Below, in pieces: positions 1-6,019 of a stretch of 7,281 nt of DNA; the stretch's first letter is position 1, and every line of letters starts with the position of its first letter. Both the position numbers and the translations under genes were made by a program. A model generated the notes under the pieces. The model ran no database searches. It was not told where the DNA came from and saw only the letters and a list, made by a program, of their open reading frames with translations. Source of the DNA: Pseudomonadota bacterium (GTDB taxonomy: Bacteria > Pseudomonadota > Gammaproteobacteria > Enterobacterales > Enterobacteriaceae); contig JAEYFY010000183.1 in the NCBI GenBank assembly GCA_023454395.1, positions 1 through 7,281 on the forward strand. The letters run 5' to 3'.

Positions 1-383
1 ACGTCTTAGTACAGAAAGCTGTATCTATGGCAAAACCCTATAATGCCAAAGTTTCCTTAATTCACGTTGATGTTAACTACTCTGATCTTTATACCGGTCT
101 AATTGATGTCAACCTCGGTGATATGCAGCAACGTATTACTGATGAAACCCGTAACGCGTTAAAAGATCTCTCTGATAACTCGGGTTATGAAATTCAAGAA
201 ACCCTGAGTGGTAGTGGTGATTTAGGACAAGTTCTAGTCGATGCGATTAAGAAATACGATATGGATTTAGTCGTTTGTGGTCATCACCAAGACTTCTGGA
301 GCAAATTGATGTCATCAGCACGCCAACTAATTAATACTGTGCATGTTGATATGCTAATTGTTCCTCTGAAAGATGATGAATAA
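1..383 (+). CDS. uspA: Universal stress protein A, 3' part (start outside window)
   Basis: The reading frame is open from base 3 and gives 126 residues ending at TAA 381-383. About 17 N-terminal residues of the usual ~144 are missing at the window edge. The ATG at 27 is an internal methionine ([10 protein letters not shown]), not the start, because the family sequence continues upstream as VLVQKAVS. Recognisable UspA stretches are [40 protein letters not shown] and [20 protein letters not shown]. UspA is a cytoplasmic dimer induced by growth arrest and many stresses. Members of this subgroup lack the G-2X-G-9X-G(S/T) ATP loop of MJ0577-type proteins; the corresponding region here ([16 protein letters not shown]) also lacks it, so no ATP binding is expected. 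A strong terminator follows directly, making this the end of its transcript. Identity is near certain; only the 5' end and promoter are unseen. Confidence 0.97.
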   Translation, partial: VLVQKAVSMAKPYNAKVSLIHVDVNYSDLYTGLIDVNLGDMQQRITDETRNALKDLSDNSGYEIQETLSGSGDLGQVLVDAIKKYDMDLVVCGHHQDFWSKLMSSARQLINTVHVDMLIVPLKDDE

Positions 384-404
384 TAATCGCTTGCTTGTTT
401 AAGC

Positions 405-437
405 AAAAAAAATGCCTGCTTATGCAGGTATTTTTTT
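405..437 (+). terminator. Intrinsic terminator of uspA
   Basis: A 14-bp stem (406-419 with 424-437, one G-U pair, core CCTGC/GCAGG) closes a TTAT loop. It runs into seven T's at 431-437 and is preceded by an A-tract, so it could act in both directions. A second small hairpin, TTGCTT-GTTT-AAGCAA at 391-406, lies just upstream and shares the first bases of the A-tract. Confidence 0.9.
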
Positions 438-511
438 GCCTAAAATTCCTATTTTTCCTGTCGTTAAAGCGAGTCAACCTTTTTTTTTTGTCTAATTGTG
501 AAAAAAATGTC

Positions 512-542
512 TTGAAGTGTGAATGTATTTTAATGATATATT
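512..542 (+). promoter_or_regulatory. Candidate gdhA promoter
   Basis: TTGAAG (512-517) is followed 19 bp later by TATATT (537-542), or 17 bp later by GATATA (535-540). Neither arrangement is ideal, but this is the best sigma-70-like pair between the uspA terminator and gdhA. It would give a leader of roughly 90 bases. The element lies within a 7-bp inverted repeat, TCTTGAA (510-516) / TTCAAGA (541-547). No regulator site could be assigned with confidence. Confidence 0.35.
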
Positions 543-638
543 CAAGAAGCAAAACAACATCAACCTCACAAAACCCAAAAATATTCCGAATAAATGAGGT
601 TATGCCAACATCACATTACACAAAAAAGGAATAACTGA

Positions 639-1979
639 ATGAATATATCTGGCTCATTATCTTCGTTTTTAGAAGGGGTAGAAAAATATAACGCTCATCA
701 ACCTGAGTATCATCAGGCGGTTCGTGAAGTTTTTACCACTTTGTGGCCTTTTTTAGAGAAAAACCCACAATATCGTGAACAATCATTACTTGAGCGCTTA
801 GTAGAGCCTGAACGTATTATCCAGTTTCGCGTCTGTTGGTTAGATGATAAAGGGCAAGTGCAAGTTAACCGAGCATGGCGTATCCAATTTAACTCCGCCA
901 TTGGACCTTACAAAGGTGGTATGCGTTTTCATCCATCAGTAAATCTTTCTATCCTAAAATTCTTAGGTTTTGAACAAACATTTAAAAATGCATTAACGAC
1001 ATTACCGATGGGAGGAGCCAAAGGTGGCTCTGATTTTAATCCTAAAGGTAAAAGCCATGGGGAAGTGATGCGTTTTTGTCAGGCATTGATGACTGAACTT
1101 TATCGCCATTTAGGCGCTAATACAGATGTTCCTGCTGGTGACATTGGGGTGGGAGCACGAGAAGTCGGCTTTATGGCCGGCATGATGAAAAAACTGTCTA
1201 ATAGCAATGAATGTGTATTTACAGGTAAAGGTCTTTCATTCGGTGGCAGTTTAATCCGCCCAGAAGCTACTGGGTACGGTTTGGTTTACTTTACTAATGC
1301 GATGCTTAAACGTCATGGTATGTCTCTTGAGGGAATGCGTGTGGCGGTTTCTGGCGCGGGTAACGTTGCACAGTTCACTATCGAAAAATGTTTAGAATTA
1401 GGCGCTAAAGTAATAACAGCATCAGATTCAGGTGGTACTGTGGTTGATGAAGCGGGATTTACCACTGAAAAACTCGCTCGACTCACTGAAATTAAAAATA
1501 ATTATGGTCGTGTTGAAGAGTACGCAAAAGAATTTGGTTTAACGTATCTTGAAGGGCAACAACCTTGGGCTGTTCCTGTTGATATTGCGCTGCCTTGTGC
1601 AACACAAAATGAGTTAGATTTGGAAGCGGCTAAAGTGCTTATCAAAAATGGGGTAAAAGCCGTTGCTGAAGGCGCAAATATGCCAACAACGATTGCTGCA
1701 ACAGATGCCTTTATTGAAGCGGGTGTCCTTTTTGCACCAGGTAAAGCAGCTAATGCGGGTGGTGTTGCAACCTCGGGTTTAGAGATGGCACAGAATGCAG
1801 CACGTTTAAGCTGGAAAGCAGAGAAAGTGGATGCTCGCTTACATCACATTATGTTAGATATTCACCATGCTTGCGTGAATTACGGCGGTGAAGGTAAGCA
1901 AACTAATTATATCCAAGGCGCAAACATTGCAGGTTTTGTTAAAGTCGCTGATGCAATGCTGGCACAAGGCGTGTTGTGA
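639..1979 (+). CDS. gdhA: NADP-specific glutamate dehydrogenase
   Basis: This 446-residue protein matches the usual length of the hexameric bacterial enzyme (E. coli 447). It catalyses reversible reductive amination of 2-oxoglutarate with ammonium and NADPH to glutamate in the cytoplasm, and is the low-energy route of ammonium assimilation beside GS-GOGAT. The N-terminal substrate domain carries IGPYKGGMRF (Lys92), FKNALT (Lys116) and PMGGAKGG with the catalytic Lys128, followed by PAGDIGVG with Asp168. The Rossmann domain shows SGAGNVA (238-244) and the ASDSGG turn (261-266) at the end of the second strand, the pattern of NADP-type members. The start ATG is supported by AAGGA at 626-630, 8 bases upstream. 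The gene has its own leader and a downstream hairpin, so it is probably monocistronic. In E. coli gdhA is not beside uspA or rsmJ, so its position here is lineage-specific. No missing residue or frameshift was seen. Confidence 0.98.
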   Translation: MNISGSLSSFLEGVEKYNAHQPEYHQAVREVFTTLWPFLEKNPQYREQSLLERLVEPERIIQFRVCWLDDKGQVQVNRAWRIQFNSAIGPYKGGMRFHPSVNLSILKFLGFEQTFKNALTTLPMGGAKGGSDFNPKGKSHGEVMRFCQALMTELYRHLGANTDVPAGDIGVGAREVGFMAGMMKKLSNSNECVFTGKGLSFGGSLIRPEATGYGLVYFTNAMLKRHGMSLEGMRVAVSGAGNVAQFTIEKCLELGAKVITASDSGGTVVDEAGFTTEKLARLTEIKNNYGRVEEYAKEFGLTYLEGQQPWAVPVDIALPCATQNELDLEAAKVLIKNGVKAVAEGANMPTTIAATDAFIEAGVLFAPGKAANAGGVATSGLEMAQNAARLSWKAEKVDARLHHIMLDIHHACVNYGGEGKQTNYIQGANIAGFVKVADAMLAQGVL

Positions 1980-1990
1980 TTTTCATTGAT

Positions 1991-2035
1991 TCTGAACGGG
2001 TGTTTAACACCCGTCAGATTTCAAATTTATTTTTC
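1991..2035 (+). terminator. Hairpin terminator between convergent gdhA and rsmJ
   Basis: The stem TCTGAACGGGTGT / ACACCCGTCAGA (1991-2018, one bulged A, 3-base loop) begins 11 bases after the gdhA stop. It is followed by the T-rich but interrupted run TTTCAAATTTATTTTT. It should terminate gdhA. It lies past the rsmJ stop too, but on that strand the following bases are not U-rich, so any role for rsmJ is doubtful. Confidence 0.7.
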
Positions 2036-2050
2036 CTAATGTGTAAGTAG

Positions 2051-2797
2051 TTACACACAAGGATAAATATCAAAGCGGTGATTTTTGGTTGTTACATTGG
2101 CATGTGCAGGCTGATTATTTAATGGTTCTGCATAATCAGGGCGTTTAACTACAACCCTTTTTTTAGCTAACGTAATTGCCGGCTCTAACAGTGCATCTGC
2201 ATCTTCATCGGCACCCACTAAAGACTGAAACACTCGCATCTCTTTTTTCACTAATGCACTTTTCGCTTTATGTGGATACATAGGATCAAGATAGACCACA
2301 TCGGGTGCTGGTGTGATTTCTGTCAGTGCTTGAGCTGAAGAGGCGTGGATCAGTGTCATACGTTCTTGCATCCATTCACCAATATCAGGATCAAGATAAG
2401 CACGTTTTAAGCCGTCTTCAAGCAATGCTGCGACAACAGGATGGCGTTCAACCATTCTCACCTTACAACCAATAGACGCTAATACAAATGCATCACGACC
2501 AAGCCCTGCCGTTGCATCAACTACATCAGGTAGATAGTCTTTTTTAATGCCAACAGCTTTTGCCACAGCTTCACCTCGACCACCGCCAAATTTACGACGA
2601 TGTGCCATGGTGCCTTCCACAAAATCGACATAAATGCCACCCAATTTAGGTTCATCTTGTTTGCGTAATTCAAGGTGTGTGGGTGTTAACACTAATGCCA
2701 TAATTTGCGTTTCATCGTGAACTAAGCCCCAACGTTGCGCTAAATCAGATAAGGCGCTGTTATCAGCGCCTTCTTCACAAAGTAAACAGATATTCAC
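2051..2797 (-). CDS. rsmJ: 16S rRNA (guanine-1516-N2)-methyltransferase RsmJ
   Basis: The protein has 248 residues, close to the E. coli protein (formerly YhiQ, 250). It transfers a methyl group from S-adenosylmethionine to N2 of G1516 in 16S rRNA of the small subunit. Visible motifs are [20 protein letters not shown] (64-83), the SAM-binding loop [10 protein letters not shown] (94-103), the acidic residue Glu117 in MVERHP, and the catalytic-type DPMYPHK (171-177). The C-terminus RFDIYPCV also matches the family. The start is GTG at 2797-2795; the overlapping ATG two bases upstream runs into TGA at once and cannot be used. AAAGGA (2809-2804), 6 bases ahead, serves as ribosome binding site and lies within the final codons of prlC. 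The gene is second in the prlC-rsmJ operon and convergent with gdhA. Confidence 0.97.
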   Translation of the reverse strand: MNICLLCEEGADNSALSDLAQRWGLVHDETQIMALVLTPTHLELRKQDEPKLGGIYVDFVEGTMAHRRKFGGGRGEAVAKAVGIKKDYLPDVVDATAGLGRDAFVLASIGCKVRMVERHPVVAALLEDGLKRAYLDPDIGEWMQERMTLIHASSAQALTEITPAPDVVYLDPMYPHKAKSALVKKEMRVFQSLVGADEDADALLEPAITLAKKRVVVKRPDYAEPLNNQPAHANVTTKNHRFDIYPCV

Positions 2798-2800
2798 ATA

Positions 2801-4843
2801 TCATCCTTTAATGCCGTAGCCTTTGAGCATAGCATCAAGTTGCGGCTCACGACCACGGAAGCGTTTAAACAGCTCCATTGGCTCTTCTGAACCACCACGA
2901 GTTAAAATATTATCAAGGAATGATTGACCCGTTTCACGGTTAAAAATGCCTTCTTCAGAGAAGCGAGAGAAGGCATCTGCTGCCAGTACATCTGCCCATA
3001 AATAGCTGTAATAACCTGCTGCATATCCACCAGCAAAGATATGACTAAAGGCATGAGGGAAACGCGCCCACGGTGTAGAAGGAACCACAGAAACTTTCTC
3101 TTTCACACTGTTTAAGATATCCATAATACGCGCGCCTTTAGATGGATCATATTCAGCGTGTAAACGGAAATCAAACAGACCAAACTCCAGTTGGCGTAAC
3201 ACAAACATCGCTGACTGATAATTTTTTGCTTTAAGCATATTATCAAGCATTGCCTGTGGTAATGGTTCGCCAGTTTCGTAATGACCTGAAATAAAGGCTA
3301 ACGCTTCTGGCTCCCAGCACCAGTTCTCCATAAATTGGCTTGGTAATTCAACGGCATCCCAAGGCACACCATTAATGCCTGCAACATCTGCGGTATCAAT
3401 CTGCGTTAACATGTGATGTAAGCCGTGGCCAAACTCATGGAATAGCGTGGTTACTTCATTATGAGTAAACAGTGCTGGTTTATCACCTACTGGCTTATTG
3501 AAGTTACAAGTGAGGTAAGCAACGGGGTTTTGTAGTGAACCATCCGCATGACGCATTCTGCCTATGCAGTTATCCATCCAAGCGCCACCACGTTTATGCT
3601 CGCGTGCATATAAATCAAGATAGAAGCTACCACGTAAAGTATTGCTTTCATCATAAAGCTCAAAGAAACGGACATCATCATGCCAAGTGTCGATGTCGTT
3701 ACGCTCTTTGGCAGTTAAACCATAGATACGATGAACGACTTCAAATAAACCACTTAAAGCACGTTGCTCAGGGAAGTAAGGGCGTAGCTGTTCATCATCG
3801 ATTGAGAATAGGTGTTGTTTTTGTTTTTCGCTGTAATAAGCCAGATCCCACGATTCGAGTTTATCAACACCATAGTGTTCTTTTGCAAATTGAGTGAGTT
3901 CTGCTAATTCTTCTTCACCTTGTGGATGAGCGCGTTGGGCTAAATCAGTTAAGAAGCTCAATACTTGCTCAGGAGACTCTGCCATTTTAGTAGCAAGGGA
4001 TTTTTCAGCATAATTTTTAAAGCCGAGCAGTTGAGCGAGTTCGTGACGTAATGAAAGGATCTCCGCCATAATTTCACTGTTATCCCACTGACCTGCATTT
4101 GGACCTTGATCAGAAGCGCGAGTGCTATAAGCAATGCTCATTTCTTTTCGCAGTTCACGGTTATCTGCGTAAGTCATAACTGGTATATAGCTTGGCATAT
4201 CAAGTGTTAACAGATAGCCTTCTTGATCTTTCGCTTGTGCAATTGCTTTTGCTGCATCAATCGCACTTTGTGGCATACCAGATAGATCGTCTACATTGGT
4301 AATTAATTTAGACCAACCCATTGTGGCATCTAATACGTTATTGCCGTATTTCGCACCTAGTTCTGACATCCGCGCACTGATTTCACCAAAGCGCTGCTGT
4401 TTTTCTTTTGGTAGCCCGATACCTGATAATTCAAAGTCACGTAATGCGTTTTCAATCGTTTTTTTCTGTGGTTGAGTTAACGCATTAAAATCAGCACTTT
4501 CTTTAATTGATTTATAAGCTTGATATAAACCTTCGTGTTGCCCCATCCATGTACTGAATTCAGACAGCAATGGTAAACTCTGTTCATACGCTTCGCGTAG
4601 TTCAGCACAGTTTTTGACAGAATTTAAATGACTAACGGGGGACCAAACACGAGAAAGTTTATCGCCTACTTCAGCTAATGGCTGGCAAAGGTTATCCCAG
4701 TTAAATTGGGTATTATCAGCCAGTAATTTTTCAACTGTTTCACGGTAAGTTGCTAAGACTTCTTTTAGCGCAGGAACAACATGTTCTGGTTTGATAAGGG
4801 AAAATGCAGGTAATCCCGTTGTATTAAGTAATGGATTTGACAT
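2801..4843 (-). CDS. prlC: Oligopeptidase A (M3 family zinc metallopeptidase)
   Basis: The protein has 680 residues, the same length as E. coli PrlC/OpdA. It is a cytoplasmic thimet-type metallopeptidase that degrades short peptides, including those left by ATP-dependent proteolysis and cleaved signal peptides. The zinc site is HEFGH (His469, Glu470, His473), with the third ligand expected at Glu499 in VELPSQFMENW. The substrate-binding stretch AGGYAAGYYSYLWADVLAAD (604-623) is intact. Start choice: the ATG at 4843 gives MSNPLLNTTGLP, aligning with the E. coli N-terminus, and has AGGA 7 bases upstream. An in-frame ATG at 4888 would add 15 residues that look unlike the family and lack a ribosome binding site. 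prlC is the first gene of the operon with rsmJ, behind a sigma-32-like promoter. This fits the heat-shock regulation described for opdA and its downstream gene in Salmonella. Confidence 0.98.
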   Translation of the reverse strand: MSNPLLNTTGLPAFSLIKPEHVVPALKEVLATYRETVEKLLADNTQFNWDNLCQPLAEVGDKLSRVWSPVSHLNSVKNCAELREAYEQSLPLLSEFSTWMGQHEGLYQAYKSIKESADFNALTQPQKKTIENALRDFELSGIGLPKEKQQRFGEISARMSELGAKYGNNVLDATMGWSKLITNVDDLSGMPQSAIDAAKAIAQAKDQEGYLLTLDMPSYIPVMTYADNRELRKEMSIAYSTRASDQGPNAGQWDNSEIMAEILSLRHELAQLLGFKNYAEKSLATKMAESPEQVLSFLTDLAQRAHPQGEEELAELTQFAKEHYGVDKLESWDLAYYSEKQKQHLFSIDDEQLRPYFPEQRALSGLFEVVHRIYGLTAKERNDIDTWHDDVRFFELYDESNTLRGSFYLDLYAREHKRGGAWMDNCIGRMRHADGSLQNPVAYLTCNFNKPVGDKPALFTHNEVTTLFHEFGHGLHHMLTQIDTADVAGINGVPWDAVELPSQFMENWCWEPEALAFISGHYETGEPLPQAMLDNMLKAKNYQSAMFVLRQLEFGLFDFRLHAEYDPSKGARIMDILNSVKEKVSVVPSTPWARFPHAFSHIFAGGYAAGYYSYLWADVLAADAFSRFSEEGIFNRETGQSFLDNILTRGGSEEPMELFKRFRGREPQLDAMLKGYGIKG
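2804..2809 (-). promoter_or_regulatory. rsmJ ribosome binding site inside the prlC 3' end
   Basis: AAAGGA encodes the last two residues of PrlC (Lys-Gly). It is followed by the prlC TGA, three bases, and the rsmJ GTG. This fixes the GTG start and implies that ribosomes finishing prlC can restart on rsmJ. Confidence 0.8.
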
Positions 4844-4912
4844 AAAAACATCCTGTATTTTGGTTTGCAGTGGCGTAAAACACATCACTGAGTTTATTCG
4901 TCATAGAAAGTA

Positions 4913-4940
4913 AGATGAGGGTGAAACCGCATAAGTTCAA
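4913..4940 (-). promoter_or_regulatory. Candidate sigma-32 (heat-shock) promoter of prlC-rsmJ
   Basis: Read on the minus strand, TTGAAC (4940-4935) is followed after 14 bases by CCTCATCT (4920-4913). These resemble the sigma-32 elements CTTGAAA and CCCCATnT; the -10 matches all but one defined base. Transcription would start about 65 bases before the prlC ATG. No good sigma-70 pair was found nearby. The call is a motif inference supported by the known heat-shock control of this operon in Salmonella. Confidence 0.6.
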
Positions 4941-4967
4941 TAGTATCGTGGTAATTATCCGAGGTTT

Positions 4968-4980
4968 TACTCAAAAATGG
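4968..4980 (+). repeat. 13-bp direct repeat, copy 1
   Basis: TACTCAAAAATGG is identical to bases 5073-5085. The copies start 105 bp apart and bracket the selC promoter. Confidence 0.85.
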
Positions 4981-5020
4981 GATTATTTTATTTGAAAGGG
5001 CTTTTATTGATTTGATGCAC

Positions 5021-5049
5021 TTGGGATTAAAAATAATTCAGCGTATAAT
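5021..5049 (+). promoter_or_regulatory. selC promoter
   Basis: TTGGGA (5021-5026), a 17-bp spacer and a perfect TATAAT (5044-5049) lie 34 bases ahead of the mature tRNA. Initiation near 5056 would leave a ~28-base 5' leader for RNase P to remove. Confidence 0.85.
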
Positions 5050-5072
5050 CATCCCGTTATTTCCTTTTGACC

Positions 5073-5085
5073 TACTCAAAAATGG
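5073..5085 (+). repeat. 13-bp direct repeat, copy 2, overlapping the selC 5' end
   Basis: TACTCAAAAATGG is identical to 4968-4980. Its last two bases are the first two of tRNA-Sec. The 5' position differs from the 3'-end repeats normally left by tRNA-targeting integrases. Confidence 0.85.
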
Positions 5086-5178
5086 AAGATCATCGTCCCC
5101 GGTGGGGCGGCTGGACTTCAAATCCAGATGGGGCCGCCAGCGGTCCTTGGCAGGTTCGACTCCTGTGATCTTCCGCCA
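5084..5178 (+). tRNA. selC: Selenocysteine tRNA (anticodon UCA)
   Basis: The gene is 95 nt including an encoded CCA (5176-5178), the size typical of bacterial tRNA-Sec, which is longer than other tRNAs. The acceptor stem has the diagnostic 8 bp: GGAAGATC (5084-5091) pairs with GATCTTCC (5167-5174), with discriminator G at 5175. The anticodon arm is CTGGA-CTTCAAA-TCCAG (5111-5127) with TCA at 5118-5120, decoding UGA under SelB/SECIS control. A long variable arm follows (GGGGCC with GGTCCT, two G-U pairs), then a TTCGACT T-loop. All stems are intact, so it should be functional. It is serylated by SerRS, converted by SelA and delivered by SelB, for example to formate dehydrogenases. No clear terminator follows; the downstream flank appears to be replaced by an island remnant. 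Confidence 0.98.
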
Positions 5179-5545
5179 ATTCTTATTCAATCAACCTTCT
5201 CAAAAAATCACTTTTTATATCTTTATCATATTGTTTTTCAGCAAAATAGTACGTTTGTTATCTATTTATAAGCGCCCTTTATCTTTGAATACACAAGCTA
5301 AAATTGCTGAATTATATGGAAAAGATGTCCGTACAATTAATAAGTATCTTGTTAATATTTTCCTTAAAAGGGAACTTGCTCAAAACGCAACCATCCGGAA
5401 ATTCCGGATAGTTCGCCAATAGGGTAATCAGGCAGGGTTAATAAGAAAGCTAAGGATAACTGACGGTTCATAACAACGAAAAGTATATTAAGAACCAGCC
5501 AGTATTAGTCGATCTTTGCGGGTTTTAGTTGGAGTAATTTTTTAA
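5179..5545. other. Intergenic scar downstream of selC, no intact gene
   Basis: These 367 bases separate selC from the yibL stop. Bases 5179-5281 are very AT-rich and show no start codon with a ribosome binding site and no convincing terminator. Bases 5282-5422 hold the RhuM-like fragment listed separately. Bases 5423-5545 are broken by stops in all forward frames; the longest open run there, about 22 codons ending TAG at 5528, matches nothing I recognise. No integrase, insertion-sequence end or second copy of the selC 3' end was found. The layout reads as leftover island DNA. Confidence 0.6.
5282..5422 (+). pseudogene. Remnant of a RhuM-family (virulence/DNA-binding) gene
   Basis: Forty-six codons read SLNTQAKIAELYGKD, VRTINKYLVNIF, LKRELAQNA and TIRKFRIVRQ in one frame. 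This is the pattern of the N-terminal helix-turn-helix region of RhuM-family proteins, usually of the type TQxQIAELFGKDVRTIN, NIFxEGEL and IRKFRIVRQEG. The family protein is roughly 300 or more residues, so most of it is gone. No start codon with a ribosome binding site exists. TAG (5420-5422) falls where the family normally has Glu (RQ-E-G); the next codons read Gly-Asn before similarity fades, suggesting a nonsense change plus small indels. RhuM is a gene of unsettled function on the selC-inserted island SPI-3 of Salmonella, and relatives often sit in mobile islands and near restriction-modification genes. The family call rests on recognition of the motif string; the link to an island lost from selC is inference. 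Confidence 0.75.
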
Positions 5546-5551
5546 CTAAAA
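5523..5551. repeat. 8-bp inverted repeat at the yibL stop
   Basis: TTTTAGTT (5523-5530) and AACTAAAA (5544-5551) are perfect inverted copies 13 bases apart and span the yibL TAG. The stem is almost all A-T and no U-run follows on the minus strand, so it is at best a weak terminator for yibL. Confidence 0.5.
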
Positions 5552-5908
5552 ATCCGTCTTAGAAAAACCAGTCATAACATCTAGCCCCATTTCGCGGCCT
5601 AATGCTGTCATTGGATGGACAATTATTAAGCCTCGTACGGCTTTCTTCAGCTTGCCAATATCAGCTTGTTCTTTCTTAGTAATGGGGCGTTTGAATGGCA
5701 TATCCACCAATTTCTGCGCTTCTTTACTTAGTTTATTGCTACGTACTTCTTTCAAACGAACGATTTCAGTTTCCAGTTCTACTTTTTCTTTCTCAAACTC
5801 TGCGTATTTTTCCGCTTCATCTGTCAGCGAGATATTTGCCATTTTGTGGCGAATAAGATCTAAACGGTCGCTAAGGAGTTTGATTTTTGCTTTTTCGATT
5901 TCTTTCAT
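5546..5908 (-). CDS. yibL: Ribosome-associated protein YibL (DUF2810)
   Basis: The protein has 120 residues, identical in length to E. coli YibL and similar throughout. Residues 1-65 are a charged, heptad-like helical segment ([31 protein letters not shown]) likely to form a coiled coil. The conserved C-terminal half contains [20 protein letters not shown] and [20 protein letters not shown] (85-104). E. coli YibL has been found associated with ribosomes, but its molecular role is unknown. The start is ATG 5908-5906 by alignment; no strong Shine-Dalgarno sequence precedes it (only GG in CGGTTAATTAATA). A minus-strand TATACT at 5948-5943 could be its -10, giving a ~27-base leader, but there is no good -35. 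In E. coli yibL lies beside the mannitol (mtl) genes, so its place next to selC marks a rearrangement. There is no sign of damage. Confidence 0.95.
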   Translation of the reverse strand: MKEIEKAKIKLLSDRLDLIRHKMANISLTDEAEKYAEFEKEKVELETEIVRLKEVRSNKLSKEAQKLVDMPFKRPITKKEQADIGKLKKAVRGLIIVHPMTALGREMGLDVMTGFSKTDF

Positions 5909-6019
5909 TATTAATTAACCGTGAACAAATTTCTTGTCGGTAAGTATACACTATTCTGTGTAAGGGCGTAGAAAGGGGATAGATTGGCTTGCTTTGTACC
6001 AAAGCAGACACCGCATTCA

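Noticed and set aside
395..634. 79-codon open frame between uspA and gdhA
   Set aside because: It starts inside the uspA terminator, is low-complexity AT-rich sequence rich in Phe/Leu/Lys, and has no ribosome binding site or family resemblance.
3535..3897. 120-codon plus-strand frame inside prlC
   Set aside because: It is antisense shadow of a fully conserved gene; the His/Arg-rich composition is typical of reversed codons.
4844..4888. Upstream in-frame start extending PrlC by 15 residues
   Set aside because: The extension is not family-like and lacks a ribosome binding site, while ATG 4843 has AGGA at good spacing and aligns with known N-termini.
5406..5420. Possible attachment-site copy: 11 of 15 bases match the selC 3' end at 5166-5180, ending in CGCCAAT
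   Set aside because: The bases are fully explained by the conserved RhuM codons Ile-Val-Arg-Gln, and the exact match is only 7 bp. It is too weak to call an att repeat.
5012..5422. 136-codon open frame running from before selC to the RhuM-like piece
   Set aside because: It reads straight through the tRNA gene, its first part is meaningless, and only the last 46 codons resemble a protein family. Only that part is kept, as a pseudogene fragment.
5364..5471. 35-codon minus-strand frame opposite the RhuM-like remnant
   Set aside because: It is antisense to the recognisable fragment, has no good ribosome binding site and resembles no known protein.
5991..6005. GCTTTG-TAC-CAAAGC hairpin as yajD terminator
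   Set aside because: The stem is short with a 3-base loop and no U-run on the minus strand. It is mentioned under yajD but not called as a terminator.
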